From the NCBI GenBank assembly GCA_003724185.1, contig RHGM01000001.1:124001-188000 (forward strand): a stretch of DNA of 64,000 nt. Reading direction: 5' to 3'. Below the pieces are notes generated by a model, which worked only from the letters and a program-made list of their open reading frames with translations, made no database searches and was not told where the DNA came from. A program made the position numbers and the translations under genes. Shown here in pieces: positions 1-11,057 of the stretch (within the stretch, counting starts at the first letter, position 1; each line of letters begins with the position of its first letter). This DNA is from Porphyrobacter sp. IPPAS B-1204 (GTDB taxonomy: Bacteria > Pseudomonadota > Alphaproteobacteria > Sphingomonadales > Sphingomonadaceae).

Positions 1-109
1 ACCGTGCAAGGTCAACTTCACCCGCCGTAAGCGATCGTTCTCCGCCGACCGGGCAAGCGTGGACAGGTGGCTTCGCCCCCCAATCCTCCACAAGCCCGGT
101 CAGCGGCAC
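1..109 (-). CDS. partial CDS, possibly a vgr-related protein (N-terminus only)
   Basis: An open frame starts at a GTG (109-107) two bases after the stop of the copper-chaperone gene and stays open to the window edge, giving about 36 residues. The visible part contains a stretch reading SLTAGEVDLAR. This resembles the start of small sphingomonad proteins annotated as vgr-related, but I recognise it only weakly. The tight spacing behind the upstream gene suggests one transcript. Both start and identity are uncertain because the rest lies outside the window. Confidence 0.4.
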   Translation of the reverse strand, partial: MPLTGLVEDWGAKPPVHACPVGGERSLTAGEVDLAR

Positions 110-111
110 GT

Positions 112-603
112 TCAGCGTTCTTCCCCCGCGGCGCGCACGGGTGCTGTCACATTGGTTTTGGTGCCATCAGAAAGCGTCAGGGTGAGATTGGCCGTACCGC
201 CGGCCTTCAGCGTATCAGACGGCTCCATCGCCATCACATGCAACCCGCCCGGCGCAAAGGTGACCGGCGCGCCGTTGGCGAGGGTAATCGGGCCGGCCAT
301 CGTCATCTGCATCTTGCCCGCTTCTTCTGCATAATTGTGGATCATGGTCATGCCTGCACCCTCAACCTCGACCGATTGAAGCGATACGCTGGCGCCTCCG
401 GTGTAGGAAAGATCGAAATAGACCGCGGCCGGATTGCCAGCGACCGGAGCGAGCACGACGCGTGCATTGCTGACGGTGAGCGCGGCGGCTGCGGCGTCCT
501 GTTCCGGCGTTGCGGGGGCCTCAGCCGGTTCGGCGCAGGCGGAAAGCACACCGAGCGCAGAGGCACACAGCAGGGCAAGCGCGGGGCGGGTGGTGAATGT
601 CAC
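112..603 (-). CDS. PCu(A)C-type periplasmic copper chaperone lipoprotein
   Basis: Periplasmic copper-binding protein of the PCu(A)C family, which delivers Cu(I) to cytochrome oxidase assembly. The family's Met/His ligand pattern is present: MTMIH, then KMQM, then GGLHVMAM. The N-terminus is a lipoprotein signal ending LSAC, so the mature protein is probably lipid-anchored. I chose the GTG at 603 because AAGGAGA lies eight bases upstream; a longer frame from 633 lacks such a site. Length is then 163 residues. It diverges from dnaK and is followed closely by a second minus-strand frame. Confidence 0.85.
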   Translation of the reverse strand: MTFTTRPALALLCASALGVLSACAEPAEAPATPEQDAAAAALTVSNARVVLAPVAGNPAAVYFDLSYTGGASVSLQSVEVEGAGMTMIHNYAEEAGKMQMTMAGPITLANGAPVTFAPGGLHVMAMEPSDTLKAGGTANLTLTLSDGTKTNVTAPVRAAGEER

Positions 604-651
604 GGTCAATGTCTCCTTGTGGAATGGCCACAAAACTAGGGTGCCCGTTCT

Positions 652-680
652 CTTGTGCCAAGCGAAACCACACCTATATC
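652..680 (+). promoter_or_regulatory. sigma-32 (RpoH) heat-shock promoter of dnaK
   Basis: CTTG at 652-655 is followed after exactly 17 bases by CCTATATC at 673-680. This matches the alphaproteobacterial RpoH consensus CTTG-N17-CYTATNTNNG except at its last base. It sits about 90 bp before the dnaK start, in the divergent gap with the copper-chaperone gene. Confidence 0.75.
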
Positions 681-772
681 GCCCTCACAAACGAGCCGCC
701 AATGCGCTTTGCCGGTAACCGGGAAGCCCAAGGCAGCGGTGTCCAACAATTGTCCTAATGGATGGGGTAAAA

Positions 773-2695
<1,923 letters not shown>

Positions 2696-2785
2696 GGCCC
2701 CGATGCAATCCAGCACGCAGTCGATGCCACCGGTTCCTGTTTCCGGGGTATCGGCTGCGACTGGTCACGGGGAATAGGTCACACC

Positions 2786-3940
2786 ATGTCCACCCAATCC
2801 GATTATTACGCCACGCTCGAATGCGCCCGCGATGCAGACGGTGCGACCCTCAAGAGCGCCTATCGCAAGCTTGCGATGAAGTTTCACCCGGACCGCAATC
2901 CGGGCGATGCCAGCGCAGAAGCCAAGTTCAAGGCGATCAACGAGGCCTATGATTGCCTGAAAGACCCGCAGAAACGCGCGGCCTATGATCGTTATGGCCA
3001 CGACGCTTTCACCCAAGGCATGAACGGCGGCGGGGGCGGCGGTGGTCCGTTCGGCGGCGGCTTTGGCGGCGGTCGCGGTGACTTCGCCGATATTGGCGAT
3101 ATTTTCGAAACCATCTTCGGCGGAGCTTTTGGCGGGGGCGGTGCGCAGCGCCAGCAAAACCGCCGCGGCGCAGATTTGCGTTATGATATGCAGGTCACGC
3201 TCGAAGAGGCCTTCAACGGCAAGACGACCGAGATCGAAATCGAAGTCAGCCAGGCCTGCGAAACCTGCGATGGGACAGGCGCTACGCCGGGCACATCCGA
3301 ACGCCAGTGCAATCTGTGCCACGGCATGGGAAGCGTGCGCGCCAAGCAGGGCCTGTTCGTAATCGAGCGCCCGTGCCCGGCGTGCAACGGTCGCGGCGCG
3401 GTAATCGAGAACCCCTGCCGCGATTGCCGGGGCGAGGGCCGGGTGGACAAGGCCCAGACCCTGAAGGTCGATATCCCCGCAGGCGTCGACACCGGCACCC
3501 GCATCCGCCTGTCCGGCAAGGGCGAGGCTGGCCAGCGAGGGTCGCCAGCGGGCGATCTGTACATTTTCCTCCACGTCAAACCCCATGCCGTGTTCGAACG
3601 CGAAGGCACAACGCTGGCCACCCGCGTTCCGGTGAGTTTCACCACCGCCGCGCTGGGCGGCTGCGTGGAGATCCCCGATCTTGACGGTTCGACCAACCGG
3701 CTCGACATTCCGGTGGGTATCCAGTCGGGAAAGCAGCTGCGCATTCGCGGGGCCGGGATGCCGGTGCTGCAGGGGCGCGGGCGCGGCGACATGGTGGTGG
3801 AAATCGTGGTCGAAACGCCAACCAAGCTCAGTCGCCGCCAAAAGGAAATCCTTGAGGAATTCAAGGCCACCGAAACCGGCGACGAATGCCCCGAAAGCCG
3901 CGGCTTCTTCAACAAGCTGAAAGACGTGTTCGGGAGCTGA
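2786..3940 (+). CDS. dnaJ: co-chaperone DnaJ (Hsp40)
   Basis: J-domain co-chaperone that stimulates DnaK ATPase and presents unfolded substrates. The J domain occupies residues 1-70 with HPD at 34-36. A Gly/Phe-rich linker with runs of glycine follows, then four CxxCxGxG zinc repeats (CETCDGTG, CNLCHGMG, CPACNGRG, CRDCRGEG), then the substrate-binding C-terminal domains. At 384 residues it is a full-length class I DnaJ. It lies directly behind dnaK and is probably co-transcribed from the same heat-shock promoter. Confidence 0.97.
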   Translation: MSTQSDYYATLECARDADGATLKSAYRKLAMKFHPDRNPGDASAEAKFKAINEAYDCLKDPQKRAAYDRYGHDAFTQGMNGGGGGGGPFGGGFGGGRGDFADIGDIFETIFGGAFGGGGAQRQQNRRGADLRYDMQVTLEEAFNGKTTEIEIEVSQACETCDGTGATPGTSERQCNLCHGMGSVRAKQGLFVIERPCPACNGRGAVIENPCRDCRGEGRVDKAQTLKVDIPAGVDTGTRIRLSGKGEAGQRGSPAGDLYIFLHVKPHAVFEREGTTLATRVPVSFTTAALGGCVEIPDLDGSTNRLDIPVGIQSGKQLRIRGAGMPVLQGRGRGDMVVEIVVETPTKLSRRQKEILEEFKATETGDECPESRGFFNKLKDVFGS

Positions 3941-3950
3941 CGGGCAGGTC

Positions 3951-4580
3951 ATGCTTCCCTCGCTGCTGATCGTCGACGATTTCCTTGCCGACCCCTGGGC
4001 TGCGCGGCGCGCGGCGCTGGCACTGGACTATGATCCGGCAAGGCAGCACGGCAATTTCCCCGGGCTGAATTCCGCCGCGCCGCTTGATACGGGCGCGGTG
4101 GATGAGGCCGTGTCGCGGTTACTCGGCGTCCGGCTTGGTCCGGCGCCCGGAACCCAGCATGGTCACTGCCGCCTGACCCGCAAGGCCGACAAGGGCAAAA
4201 GCGGGGTGCATATCGACCCGGCGGCCTATTCTGGCATCCTCCACCTCTCCCGCCCCGAAGACTGCGCCAGACCCGATGCGGGCGGCACGGACTTCTTCCG
4301 CCACAAACGCACCGGCCTTGAAGCCGTGCCGCAAGATCCGGCGCGGATCGCTGCTTCGGGCTATGCCGACGTGAACGCGCTGATCGAAGATGTGGTCAAC
4401 AAGGACACCTGCCTGCCTGCCAGATGGGAGCGCACCTTGCGCATCCCCGCACGCTTCAACCGGCTGCTGCTGTTTTCCCCCTGGCAATTTCACAACGCGG
4501 CGCCGGGCTTCGGAACCACGCCAGAAGATGCACGGTTGGTGATGTTGCTGTTTTTCGGGCCCAAAGGTCAGTCTGGTTGA
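3951..4580 (+). CDS. DUF6445-like putative 2OG-Fe(II) oxygenase
   Basis: A 209-residue cytosolic protein starting 10 bp after dnaJ. An HxD pair (VHIDPAAYSG) in the middle and a later His (FHNAAPGFG) resemble the facial-triad ligands of 2-oxoglutarate/Fe(II) oxygenases, as in the DUF6445 family. The N-terminus (LLIVDDFLADPWAARR) is typical of such proteins. Substrate unknown; a role linked to stress is only suggested by position. It converges on the patatin-like gene with a 4-bp gap. Confidence 0.6.
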   Translation: MLPSLLIVDDFLADPWAARRAALALDYDPARQHGNFPGLNSAAPLDTGAVDEAVSRLLGVRLGPAPGTQHGHCRLTRKADKGKSGVHIDPAAYSGILHLSRPEDCARPDAGGTDFFRHKRTGLEAVPQDPARIAASGYADVNALIEDVVNKDTCLPARWERTLRIPARFNRLLLFSPWQFHNAAPGFGTTPEDARLVMLLFFGPKGQSG

Positions 4581-4584
4581 GGGG

Positions 4585-6912
4585 CTAACCCATCCGCTCG
4601 CGCACTTCGAGGCGGATCTGGTCGATCAATCCGCGCTGGCAGCGTCCGGCGATCTCCTCTTCTTCCAGCAGCGCCAGAAATGCCGCGCGCTTGGCCGCCG
4701 TCACGCTTTCGGCGCGCATCCCGCCCGGCACGCTGGAAGCGACGAGGTCGATCATCCGTTCGGCCCCGTGCAGCCGGCCCCACAGGTAATCGTTCTCGCG
4801 GTAGTCGCGGCTGAAGAACGCCCCGAAATTGTAGAACTCGATTCCCCGCAAAGTCGCCGCCGTGCCGCCTTCGCGGATTGAGAGCGCATCATCGGGCGAA
4901 ATGCGGTCGATCTTTACCGGATTGAATTCATCGAGCCCTTCGCGGCGCGACAGGGGGAGGGTGGCGACATCATAGAAGGGAAAGCCCAAATAGGTCAGCA
5001 GCATCCGCCGCTTGAGGTTCTTGGGCATATCTTCCAGCGCATCGATCAGCAGTTCTTCGGCGGCCAGATCGGTGGCAGGCAGCAGGCGCTGCTGGCTCAG
5101 GAAATCGAGCACCGCGCCCGGATTCTTCACAGCGTCTGCGGCAAGCTCGGCAAAGCGGGCCGAGTGCATCACATCCTCGTCCGCACGGTAATACAGCGCG
5201 AGAATCTCGTAGAGCCGGTCCCGCGCCCGGTCGAGCGCGTCTTCTGAAATCTCGGGTTCGATCTGCCAGTCCCGGGCCAATTTGCGGGCGAGCAGCTGCA
5301 GGCGGCGGATGCGAAAGCCGGTGTCGTGAGCGCGAAAGAAGGTGATCGCATCGGCTTGTGCGCCGCCTTGGGCATCGGTGAGCTGATCAAGTCCGCGCAC
5401 CTCCAGTTCGCAGCGCAGGGCCTGCACCAATGGTGTGCAGTCTGCCCGGGGCTGGCCGGCCGCCTTCAGCGTCAGGCGCGCCAGTTGTTCAAGGATGCCG
5501 TCAAACTTGGTCAGGGCATAGACGCCAAAGGCATAGCCCGCCCGCTCGGCAGCCGCCTGCTGCGCCTTCGCCCGCCAGCCAGCGAGCCGTTTGGGAGTGG
5601 GCCGGTCGAGCAGGAAGGTAAAACCGAACAGCTTTTCCACCGCCCGGTCGATATCGCCCTCCAGATCCATGATGATCCGCTTCAGCCGCGCCGCATCACG
5701 CGATTGCTGATCGATGCGTTCCAGATCGTCACGGATCGGCTGTTCGCGCGGAATGGTGGAGAGCGAACCGAAGATCGCGCCAAAAAAGCCCACGTCGCGC
5801 GGGCGCGTGCCCGGTGAGGGCCCTGCGGCGCTGCCGCCACGGTCAGGGCGCGGATCAAGATAGACGAACCGCCGGTCAACCTCGCGCTGGGCGGGGCGGC
5901 CGTAAAGCGCGCTCAGCGCCGCGCCGAACGGGGCGTTGACCAGCACCGCACCGTCAATGAGCGCGACCTCGTCCACAGAACCGCGCGCCACATGGGCGGG
6001 CATGATGCGCGACAGGAAGGCGCCGCGGGTGGCCCAGTGGTGACCCTCGGCCTCTGCCAGCGCGTCCATTTCGGCAAGGGTGAGCGGCGGGAACGCGCCC
6101 GGAAAACTGGCTGTGGCACGCGCCGCCAGCACCAGTTCGAGCCGGTCAGCCAGCCCATGTGCTGCGCCCTCGCCAACCCGTGCGCGGAAGGTGATCGGCA
6201 GACGGTGCTCCGTTTCGTCAACCTGTGGCGGCGAGTTGAGGCGCAGCGTTTCGGGGTGCCCGCGAAAATCGGTGGCGGTGACAACCAGATCGACCGGGTA
6301 ACCAGCGGGCAGCAGCGGGATTCCGTCGCCCTCGTCGGCCATGCGGGTGAAAGCCTCGAACAGCATTGCCGAAAAGCGTGACCCCGAGAACGGCGGGCTG
6401 AACCAGCGGCCGCGCACCAGCTTTGACACTTTGGCGCGCACCTCTGCCCGTGTTTCGGGCGAGACGGTTGCGCTCACGGCATTGCCGGGGCGGCTGAGAA
6501 ACCATTCCGCGATCGGCTGCGCCCACAGCTTGGCATAACGCCACATCGGCTCTGCCTCGGGATCGGTGAGCTCGCTCACATCGGCGTTTTCAAGCCACAG
6601 ATCGGTCAGCGGCTCCAGACTGTGCCCTGCATGAAGCGCCTGGGCGAGAAACACCGCGTTGATCCCGCCCGCGCTGGCGCCGGTCAGGATATCGGGCAGC
6701 ACCCGCAGCCGAAGATCGGCTTCGCGTTCGATGGTCGCCAGAAAATCGCGGTAGGCTGCCGCCACCCCGGACAGCGGCACGGCCGAAGGATGATGAAACG
6801 CACGGCTGGCGCGGGCAAGGTGCCACACTTCCTTGGTGATGCCGTGCATGTAGACCGCCAGACTGACGCCGCCGTAACACACCAGAGCAAGGCGGAGTTC
6901 TTTCTGCCGCAT
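4585..6912 (-). CDS. patatin-like phospholipase/hydrolase (DUF3376 type)
   Basis: Large patatin-domain protein expected to hydrolyse acyl esters with a Ser-Asp dyad. The N-terminal domain holds the nucleophile elbow GASAGG (GxSxG) near residue 80 and the DGA partner motif (LIDGAVLVN) near residue 325. The C-terminal half matches the DUF3376 extension seen in actinobacterial and alphaproteobacterial patatin-like proteins. I start it at ATG 6912 because AGGAGG lies six bases upstream, giving 775 residues; ATGs at 6918 and 6933 are alternatives. No signal peptide is seen. It diverges from radA. Confidence 0.82.
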   Translation of the reverse strand: MRQKELRLALVCYGGVSLAVYMHGITKEVWHLARASRAFHHPSAVPLSGVAAAYRDFLATIEREADLRLRVLPDILTGASAGGINAVFLAQALHAGHSLEPLTDLWLENADVSELTDPEAEPMWRYAKLWAQPIAEWFLSRPGNAVSATVSPETRAEVRAKVSKLVRGRWFSPPFSGSRFSAMLFEAFTRMADEGDGIPLLPAGYPVDLVVTATDFRGHPETLRLNSPPQVDETEHRLPITFRARVGEGAAHGLADRLELVLAARATASFPGAFPPLTLAEMDALAEAEGHHWATRGAFLSRIMPAHVARGSVDEVALIDGAVLVNAPFGAALSALYGRPAQREVDRRFVYLDPRPDRGGSAAGPSPGTRPRDVGFFGAIFGSLSTIPREQPIRDDLERIDQQSRDAARLKRIIMDLEGDIDRAVEKLFGFTFLLDRPTPKRLAGWRAKAQQAAAERAGYAFGVYALTKFDGILEQLARLTLKAAGQPRADCTPLVQALRCELEVRGLDQLTDAQGGAQADAITFFRAHDTGFRIRRLQLLARKLARDWQIEPEISEDALDRARDRLYEILALYYRADEDVMHSARFAELAADAVKNPGAVLDFLSQQRLLPATDLAAEELLIDALEDMPKNLKRRMLLTYLGFPFYDVATLPLSRREGLDEFNPVKIDRISPDDALSIREGGTAATLRGIEFYNFGAFFSRDYRENDYLWGRLHGAERMIDLVASSVPGGMRAESVTAAKRAAFLALLEEEEIAGRCQRGLIDQIRLEVRERMG

Positions 6913-6986
6913 GGCCATCCTCCTAACGCGCATCGGCTTTGCAATGCAATTGCGTTCGTCATCTGTTCTCGTTATTGCGCGAGGCT

Positions 6987-8354
6987 ATGGCAAAAACGAA
7001 ACGCCGATATGTGTGTCAGGAATGCGGCTCCGTGTCGCACCGCTGGCAGGGGCAATGCGCTGATTGCGGGCAGTGGAACACGCTGGTCGAGGATGTGCCC
7101 GCCACCGTATTCTCGCAGAAGCACGATCTGTCGAGCGGCGGGCGGGCGGTGGCGTTCGAACCGCTGAACGCGCCGACCAAGCTGCCCGTCAGGAAGTCCA
7201 CCGGCATGGCCGAGTTCGACCGGGCGCTGGGCGGCGGGCTGGTGCCGGGTTCGGCGGTGCTGCTCGGCGGCGATCCGGGGATCGGCAAGTCGACCCTGCT
7301 GTTGCAATGCGCTGCCACCATCGCGCGCGGCGGCAATGATGTAGTTTATGTAAGCGGCGAGGAAGCCGCCGGGCAGGTGCGCTTGCGTGCAAGCCGCATG
7401 GGCGTGGCTGACGCGCCGATCCGGCTCGCCTCGGAAACATCGGTGCGCGATATTCTGACCACGCTGGGCAGCGGAGAGCCGCCTGCGCTGCTGGTGATCG
7501 ATTCGATCCAGACCATGCATTCCGACACCATCGAAGGCGCGCCCGGCACCGTGTCGCAGGTGCGCGGCTGCGCGCTCGAACTGATCCGCTATGCCAAGGA
7601 AAGCGGCTGCGCGGTGGTGCTGGTCGGCCATGTCACCAAGGACGGCACCATCGCCGGCCCCCGCGTGCTCGAACACATGGTCGATGTGGTGATGAGCTTC
7701 GAAGGTGAGCGCAGCCACCAGTACCGCATTCTGCGTGCGCTGAAGAATCGCTTCGGCGCCGTGGACGAGATTGGCGTGTTCGCAATGGCAAGCGAAGGGC
7801 TGGAGGAGGTCGCCAACCCCTCGCTGCTGTTCCTGTCGGGCCGCGATACGCCTCTGGCTGGCAGCGCGGTGTTCCCGGCACTGGAGGGCACGCGCCCCGT
7901 TCTTGTGGAAATTCAGGCGCTGATCGTGCGTCTGCAATCGGGCGCGACCCCGCGCCGCGCGGTGGTGGGGTGGGACAGCGGGCGGCTAGCGATGCTGCTG
8001 GCGGTGCTGGAATCACGCTGCGGGCTGAATTTCTCCTCGGCCGAGGTCTATCTCAACATTGCCGGAGGCTACCGTCTGACGGACCCCGCTGCCGACCTTG
8101 CCGTGGCCGCCGCGCTGGTGTCCGCGCTGGCCGACCGGGCGCTGCCGGACAAGACCGCGTGGTTCGGCGAAGTCAGCCTCGCGGGAGAGATTCGCCCTGT
8201 TGCCCACGCCCCCTTGCGGATGCGTGAAGCCGCGAAACTCGGCTTTGCGCGGTGCTATGGCCCGGCCGGAGCAGCCACGGGCAATGCAGGCGCAGATTAC
8301 CGCGGGCTTGCCGCACTTGCGAACGTCGTTGACCAGGTGATGGGCAGCGCATAA
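6987..8354 (+). CDS. radA: DNA repair protein RadA
   Basis: RecA-like ATPase that promotes branch migration during recombinational repair. The order is an N-terminal C4 zinc finger (CQECG and CADCG), Walker A GGDPGIGKST, the RadA-specific KNRFG motif, and a C-terminal Lon-like domain. The start is ATG 6987 (MAKTKRRYVC); the frame extends 16 codons upstream without other support. Length 455 residues is typical. cvpA follows after 12 bp, so the two may share a transcript. Confidence 0.95.
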   Translation: MAKTKRRYVCQECGSVSHRWQGQCADCGQWNTLVEDVPATVFSQKHDLSSGGRAVAFEPLNAPTKLPVRKSTGMAEFDRALGGGLVPGSAVLLGGDPGIGKSTLLLQCAATIARGGNDVVYVSGEEAAGQVRLRASRMGVADAPIRLASETSVRDILTTLGSGEPPALLVIDSIQTMHSDTIEGAPGTVSQVRGCALELIRYAKESGCAVVLVGHVTKDGTIAGPRVLEHMVDVVMSFEGERSHQYRILRALKNRFGAVDEIGVFAMASEGLEEVANPSLLFLSGRDTPLAGSAVFPALEGTRPVLVEIQALIVRLQSGATPRRAVVGWDSGRLAMLLAVLESRCGLNFSSAEVYLNIAGGYRLTDPAADLAVAAALVSALADRALPDKTAWFGEVSLAGEIRPVAHAPLRMREAAKLGFARCYGPAGAATGNAGADYRGLAALANVVDQVMGSA

Positions 8355-8366
8355 TCCTGCACGCCT

Positions 8367-8921
8367 ATGGGCGGTCTCGACATCATCATCGCAATCATCG
8401 TTGGCATTGCTGCCATCGGCGGCTTCATGCGCGGGCTTGTGCAAGAAGTGCTTTCCCTCGCTTCATGGGTGATGGCGGCCCTTGCGCTCCATTTTCTCCA
8501 CCCTTCGCTGACTGATGGGCTGAGCAGCGTGTACCGGGCAGAAACGCCGGTGGCCTTGTTCGCTTTCGTGCTGCTGCTGCTGATTCCCTATGCAGCGATG
8601 AAGGTGATCGTGGGGTCGGCCAGCGATGCGGCGGATGGCGCGGTGCTGGGACCGGTCGACCGCGTGCTCGGTTTCGGTTTCGGAGCGCTCAAGGGCGCGC
8701 TGATGGCCGTGTTCGCCTTTGCCTTGCTGGTGACCGGGTTCGATGAAAGTTGGGGCTACACGGGCCGTCCCAACTGGATCACCTCGGCGCGCACCTATTC
8801 CGCCGCCGATACGTTCTCACGCCAGCTGCTCCCTGCGATCGCGGTACGGCGTGACAGGCTCCGCAGCGAGGCCGAAGCCCGCGATGCGGCAGCGGCGCGG
8901 GCCGGGCGCCGCATCAAGTGA
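8367..8921 (+). CDS. CvpA family inner-membrane protein
   Basis: A 184-residue membrane protein with four predicted hydrophobic segments. The first is preceded by MGGLDIIIAIIVGIAAIGGFMRG, a signature of the colicin V production protein family. The C-terminal 40 residues are charged and probably cytoplasmic. Family function is poorly defined (in E. coli linked to colicin V export and envelope stress). The stop overlaps the next gene in a GTGA arrangement, so translation is likely coupled. Confidence 0.85.
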   Translation: MGGLDIIIAIIVGIAAIGGFMRGLVQEVLSLASWVMAALALHFLHPSLTDGLSSVYRAETPVALFAFVLLLLIPYAAMKVIVGSASDAADGAVLGPVDRVLGFGFGALKGALMAVFAFALLVTGFDESWGYTGRPNWITSARTYSAADTFSRQLLPAIAVRRDRLRSEAEARDAAAARAGRRIK

Positions 8922-9352
8922 CCACTCAGACTGCGGCGAAGCTCTATTCGCCCGCCTTGCTCGGCCTCGCGACCGGGCTGGCGGATTACCCGCTGGACCC
9001 GGCCTTGCCGCTGATCGCCGAGGCGCGCTCCCGCAGCTGCGGGAGCGTGATCACGATCGGCTTGGCGCTCGAACAGGCTGGACCTGTTTCGCAGATCGGC
9101 ATGAAGGTGAGCGCCTGCGCTATCGGACAGGCATCGGCTGCCTTGCTTGCACGCAGCGCGATCGGCACTGATCCGGATCAGATCATCCGCACCGCCGAGG
9201 GGCTTGACCAATGGCTATCGGGCGAGGGTGAACTGCCGCGCTGGCCGGGGATCGAAGCCTTGACCCCGGCGCTGGCCCATCCCGGTCGCCACGGCGCGCT
9301 GCTATTGCCGTGGAAGGCCGCTTGTCAGGCGCTTTCACACGCCACGCGCTGA
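8918..9352 (+). CDS. NifU/IscU-like iron-sulfur cluster assembly scaffold protein
   Basis: A 144-residue protein with three spaced cysteines (SRSCGS near 41, VSACAIGQAS near 66, AACQAL near 137), matching the ligand pattern of NifU_N/IscU scaffolds. Conservation is looser than in true IscU, so it may be a lineage-specific relative. It starts at GTG 8918 inside the cvpA stop. No isc or suf genes lie beside it in this window. Confidence 0.65.
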   Translation: MTTQTAAKLYSPALLGLATGLADYPLDPALPLIAEARSRSCGSVITIGLALEQAGPVSQIGMKVSACAIGQASAALLARSAIGTDPDQIIRTAEGLDQWLSGEGELPRWPGIEALTPALAHPGRHGALLLPWKAACQALSHATR

Positions 9353-9395
9353 CGCTAGGAACACAGCCAATAGGCCGCCCTTTGCGGCAAAGGGG

Positions 9396-11057
9396 ATGAA
9401 CGACATGGGTGAGGCGCAGGCACTCGCGGACCGCGAGCCGAGCGAGCAGGAAATCCGTTTGGTGATCGGCGCATCATCGGCGGGCACCATCTTCGAATGG
9501 TACGATTTCTTTATCTACGGCACGCTCGCCTACATTCTGAAGGACGCCTTCTACGCCACCAATAACGAGACGCTGGGCCTGCTGCTGGTATGGTCGACCT
9601 TCGCGGTCGGTTTCGCCTTCCGCCCGCTGGGTGCAGTGCTGTTCGGCTTTCTGGGCGACAAGCTGGGGCGCAAATACACCTTCCTTGTCACCGTCACCCT
9701 GATGGGGATTGCCACGGCGGGCGTCGGCCTGATCCCCACGGTCGACACCATCGGAATGGCCGCGCCCATTATCGTCATTTTCCTGCGGGTGCTTCAGGGC
9801 CTTGCGCTCGGCGGGGAATATGGCGGCGCGGCGATCTATGTCGCGGAACACGCACCGCCTGAAAAGCGCGGGTTCTACACCAGCTTCATCCAGGCGAGCG
9901 TGGCGGGCGGCTTTGTCTTGTCGATCATCGTGGTACTGGCCTGCCGCGCGCTGATTCCGGCTGATGCCTTTGCCGCATGGGGGTGGCGCGTGCCGTTCCT
10001 GCTGTCGATCATCCTGCTGCTGATTTCGCTGTGGATGCGCCTCAAGCTTTCGGAAAGCCCGGTGTTTCAGGCGATGAAGGCCGCCGGAGAGACAAGCGGC
10101 AATCCCTTCGTTGAAAGCATGACTTACCCCGGCAACCCCAAGCGCCTGTTCGTCGCCCTGTTCGGCATCACCGGCATCCTGACGACGGTGTGGTACACCG
10201 GGTTCTTCTCGGCGATGAGCTTTCTGCGCGGGCCGATGCATGTTGACGATCTGACAGTGGAACTGGTGCTGCTGGTGTCGGGCCTGATCGTGATGAGTTT
10301 CTATGTCGTGATCGGCAAATGGTCTGACCGGGTGGGCCGCAAGAAGCCGATCATCATTGGTGCGGCGCTGACGCTGGCGCTGCTGTTCCCGTTGTTCTGG
10401 ATGATGGGCAGTCTGGCCAATCCTGCCATCGCCGCAGCCGCCGAGCGCGCGCCGGTGGTGGTGAGCGGCCCTGCGTGCCAGACCGATCCCTTTGCCGAGA
10501 TGTTCCAGCGCGATCAGACCGATTGCGGGAAGGTGCTGGAAACCCTGACCGCCTCGGGCGTGCCATACACGCTGACAGCGGGCGATGCGGTGTCCTTGAC
10601 GGTCGGCGGCGAGCCTGTGGCGATCGACCCGGCGTGGTTCGCCGACGGTGCTGCGCGCAAGGCGGGTATCCATGCCGCGCTGGGGCAATATGGCTTCGAT
10701 TTTGCCAAGCAGCAGCCGCCTGTCGCCAATGTGATCGGCATTGTGGGCGTTTTGCTGGCGCTGGGGATGCTGTCTGCCCTGACCTATGGTTCGGTTGCGG
10801 CGCTGCTGTCGGAGATGTTCCCGCCGCGCATCCGTTACTCCTCGATGTCGATCCCCTATCACATCGGCGCGGGCTATCTCGGCGGGTTCCTGCCGCTGAT
10901 CGCCGGGGTGATCGTGGCGAGGACCGGGGATATCTATGCCGGGCTGTGGTACACTTGGGCGGTGGTTGCCTTCGGTCTGGTCGTGGCCTGGTGGGGCCTG
11001 CCGGGCGGGCCGCCGCGGGACTTTGCCGATGACAATGGCGGGAGCGCGACATCATGA
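9396..11057 (+). CDS. MFS transporter, metabolite:H+ symporter (MHS) type
   Basis: A 553-residue major facilitator of the group containing ProP, KgtP and citrate transporters. The N-terminus has the family start FEWYDFFIYG, the loop 2-3 motif appears as GDKLGRKYTF and its repeat as SDRVGRKKPI. A hydrophilic insertion of about 100 residues (around 345-440, with two Cys) separates the middle helices from the last four. Such an insert is longer than in E. coli ProP. Substrate cannot be told from sequence. GGGG directly before the ATG supports the start. The next gene overlaps by four bases. Confidence 0.85.
   Translation: MNDMGEAQALADREPSEQEIRLVIGASSAGTIFEWYDFFIYGTLAYILKDAFYATNNETLGLLLVWSTFAVGFAFRPLGAVLFGFLGDKLGRKYTFLVTVTLMGIATAGVGLIPTVDTIGMAAPIIVIFLRVLQGLALGGEYGGAAIYVAEHAPPEKRGFYTSFIQASVAGGFVLSIIVVLACRALIPADAFAAWGWRVPFLLSIILLLISLWMRLKLSESPVFQAMKAAGETSGNPFVESMTYPGNPKRLFVALFGITGILTTVWYTGFFSAMSFLRGPMHVDDLTVELVLLVSGLIVMSFYVVIGKWSDRVGRKKPIIIGAALTLALLFPLFWMMGSLANPAIAAAAERAPVVVSGPACQTDPFAEMFQRDQTDCGKVLETLTASGVPYTLTAGDAVSLTVGGEPVAIDPAWFADGAARKAGIHAALGQYGFDFAKQQPPVANVIGIVGVLLALGMLSALTYGSVAALLSEMFPPRIRYSSMSIPYHIGAGYLGGFLPLIAGVIVARTGDIYAGLWYTWAVVAFGLVVAWWGLPGGPPRDFADDNGGSATS

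Noticed and set aside
9474..10862. 462-codon minus-strand open frame
   Set aside because: Antisense to the MFS transporter; His/Arg-rich composition typical of shadow frames.
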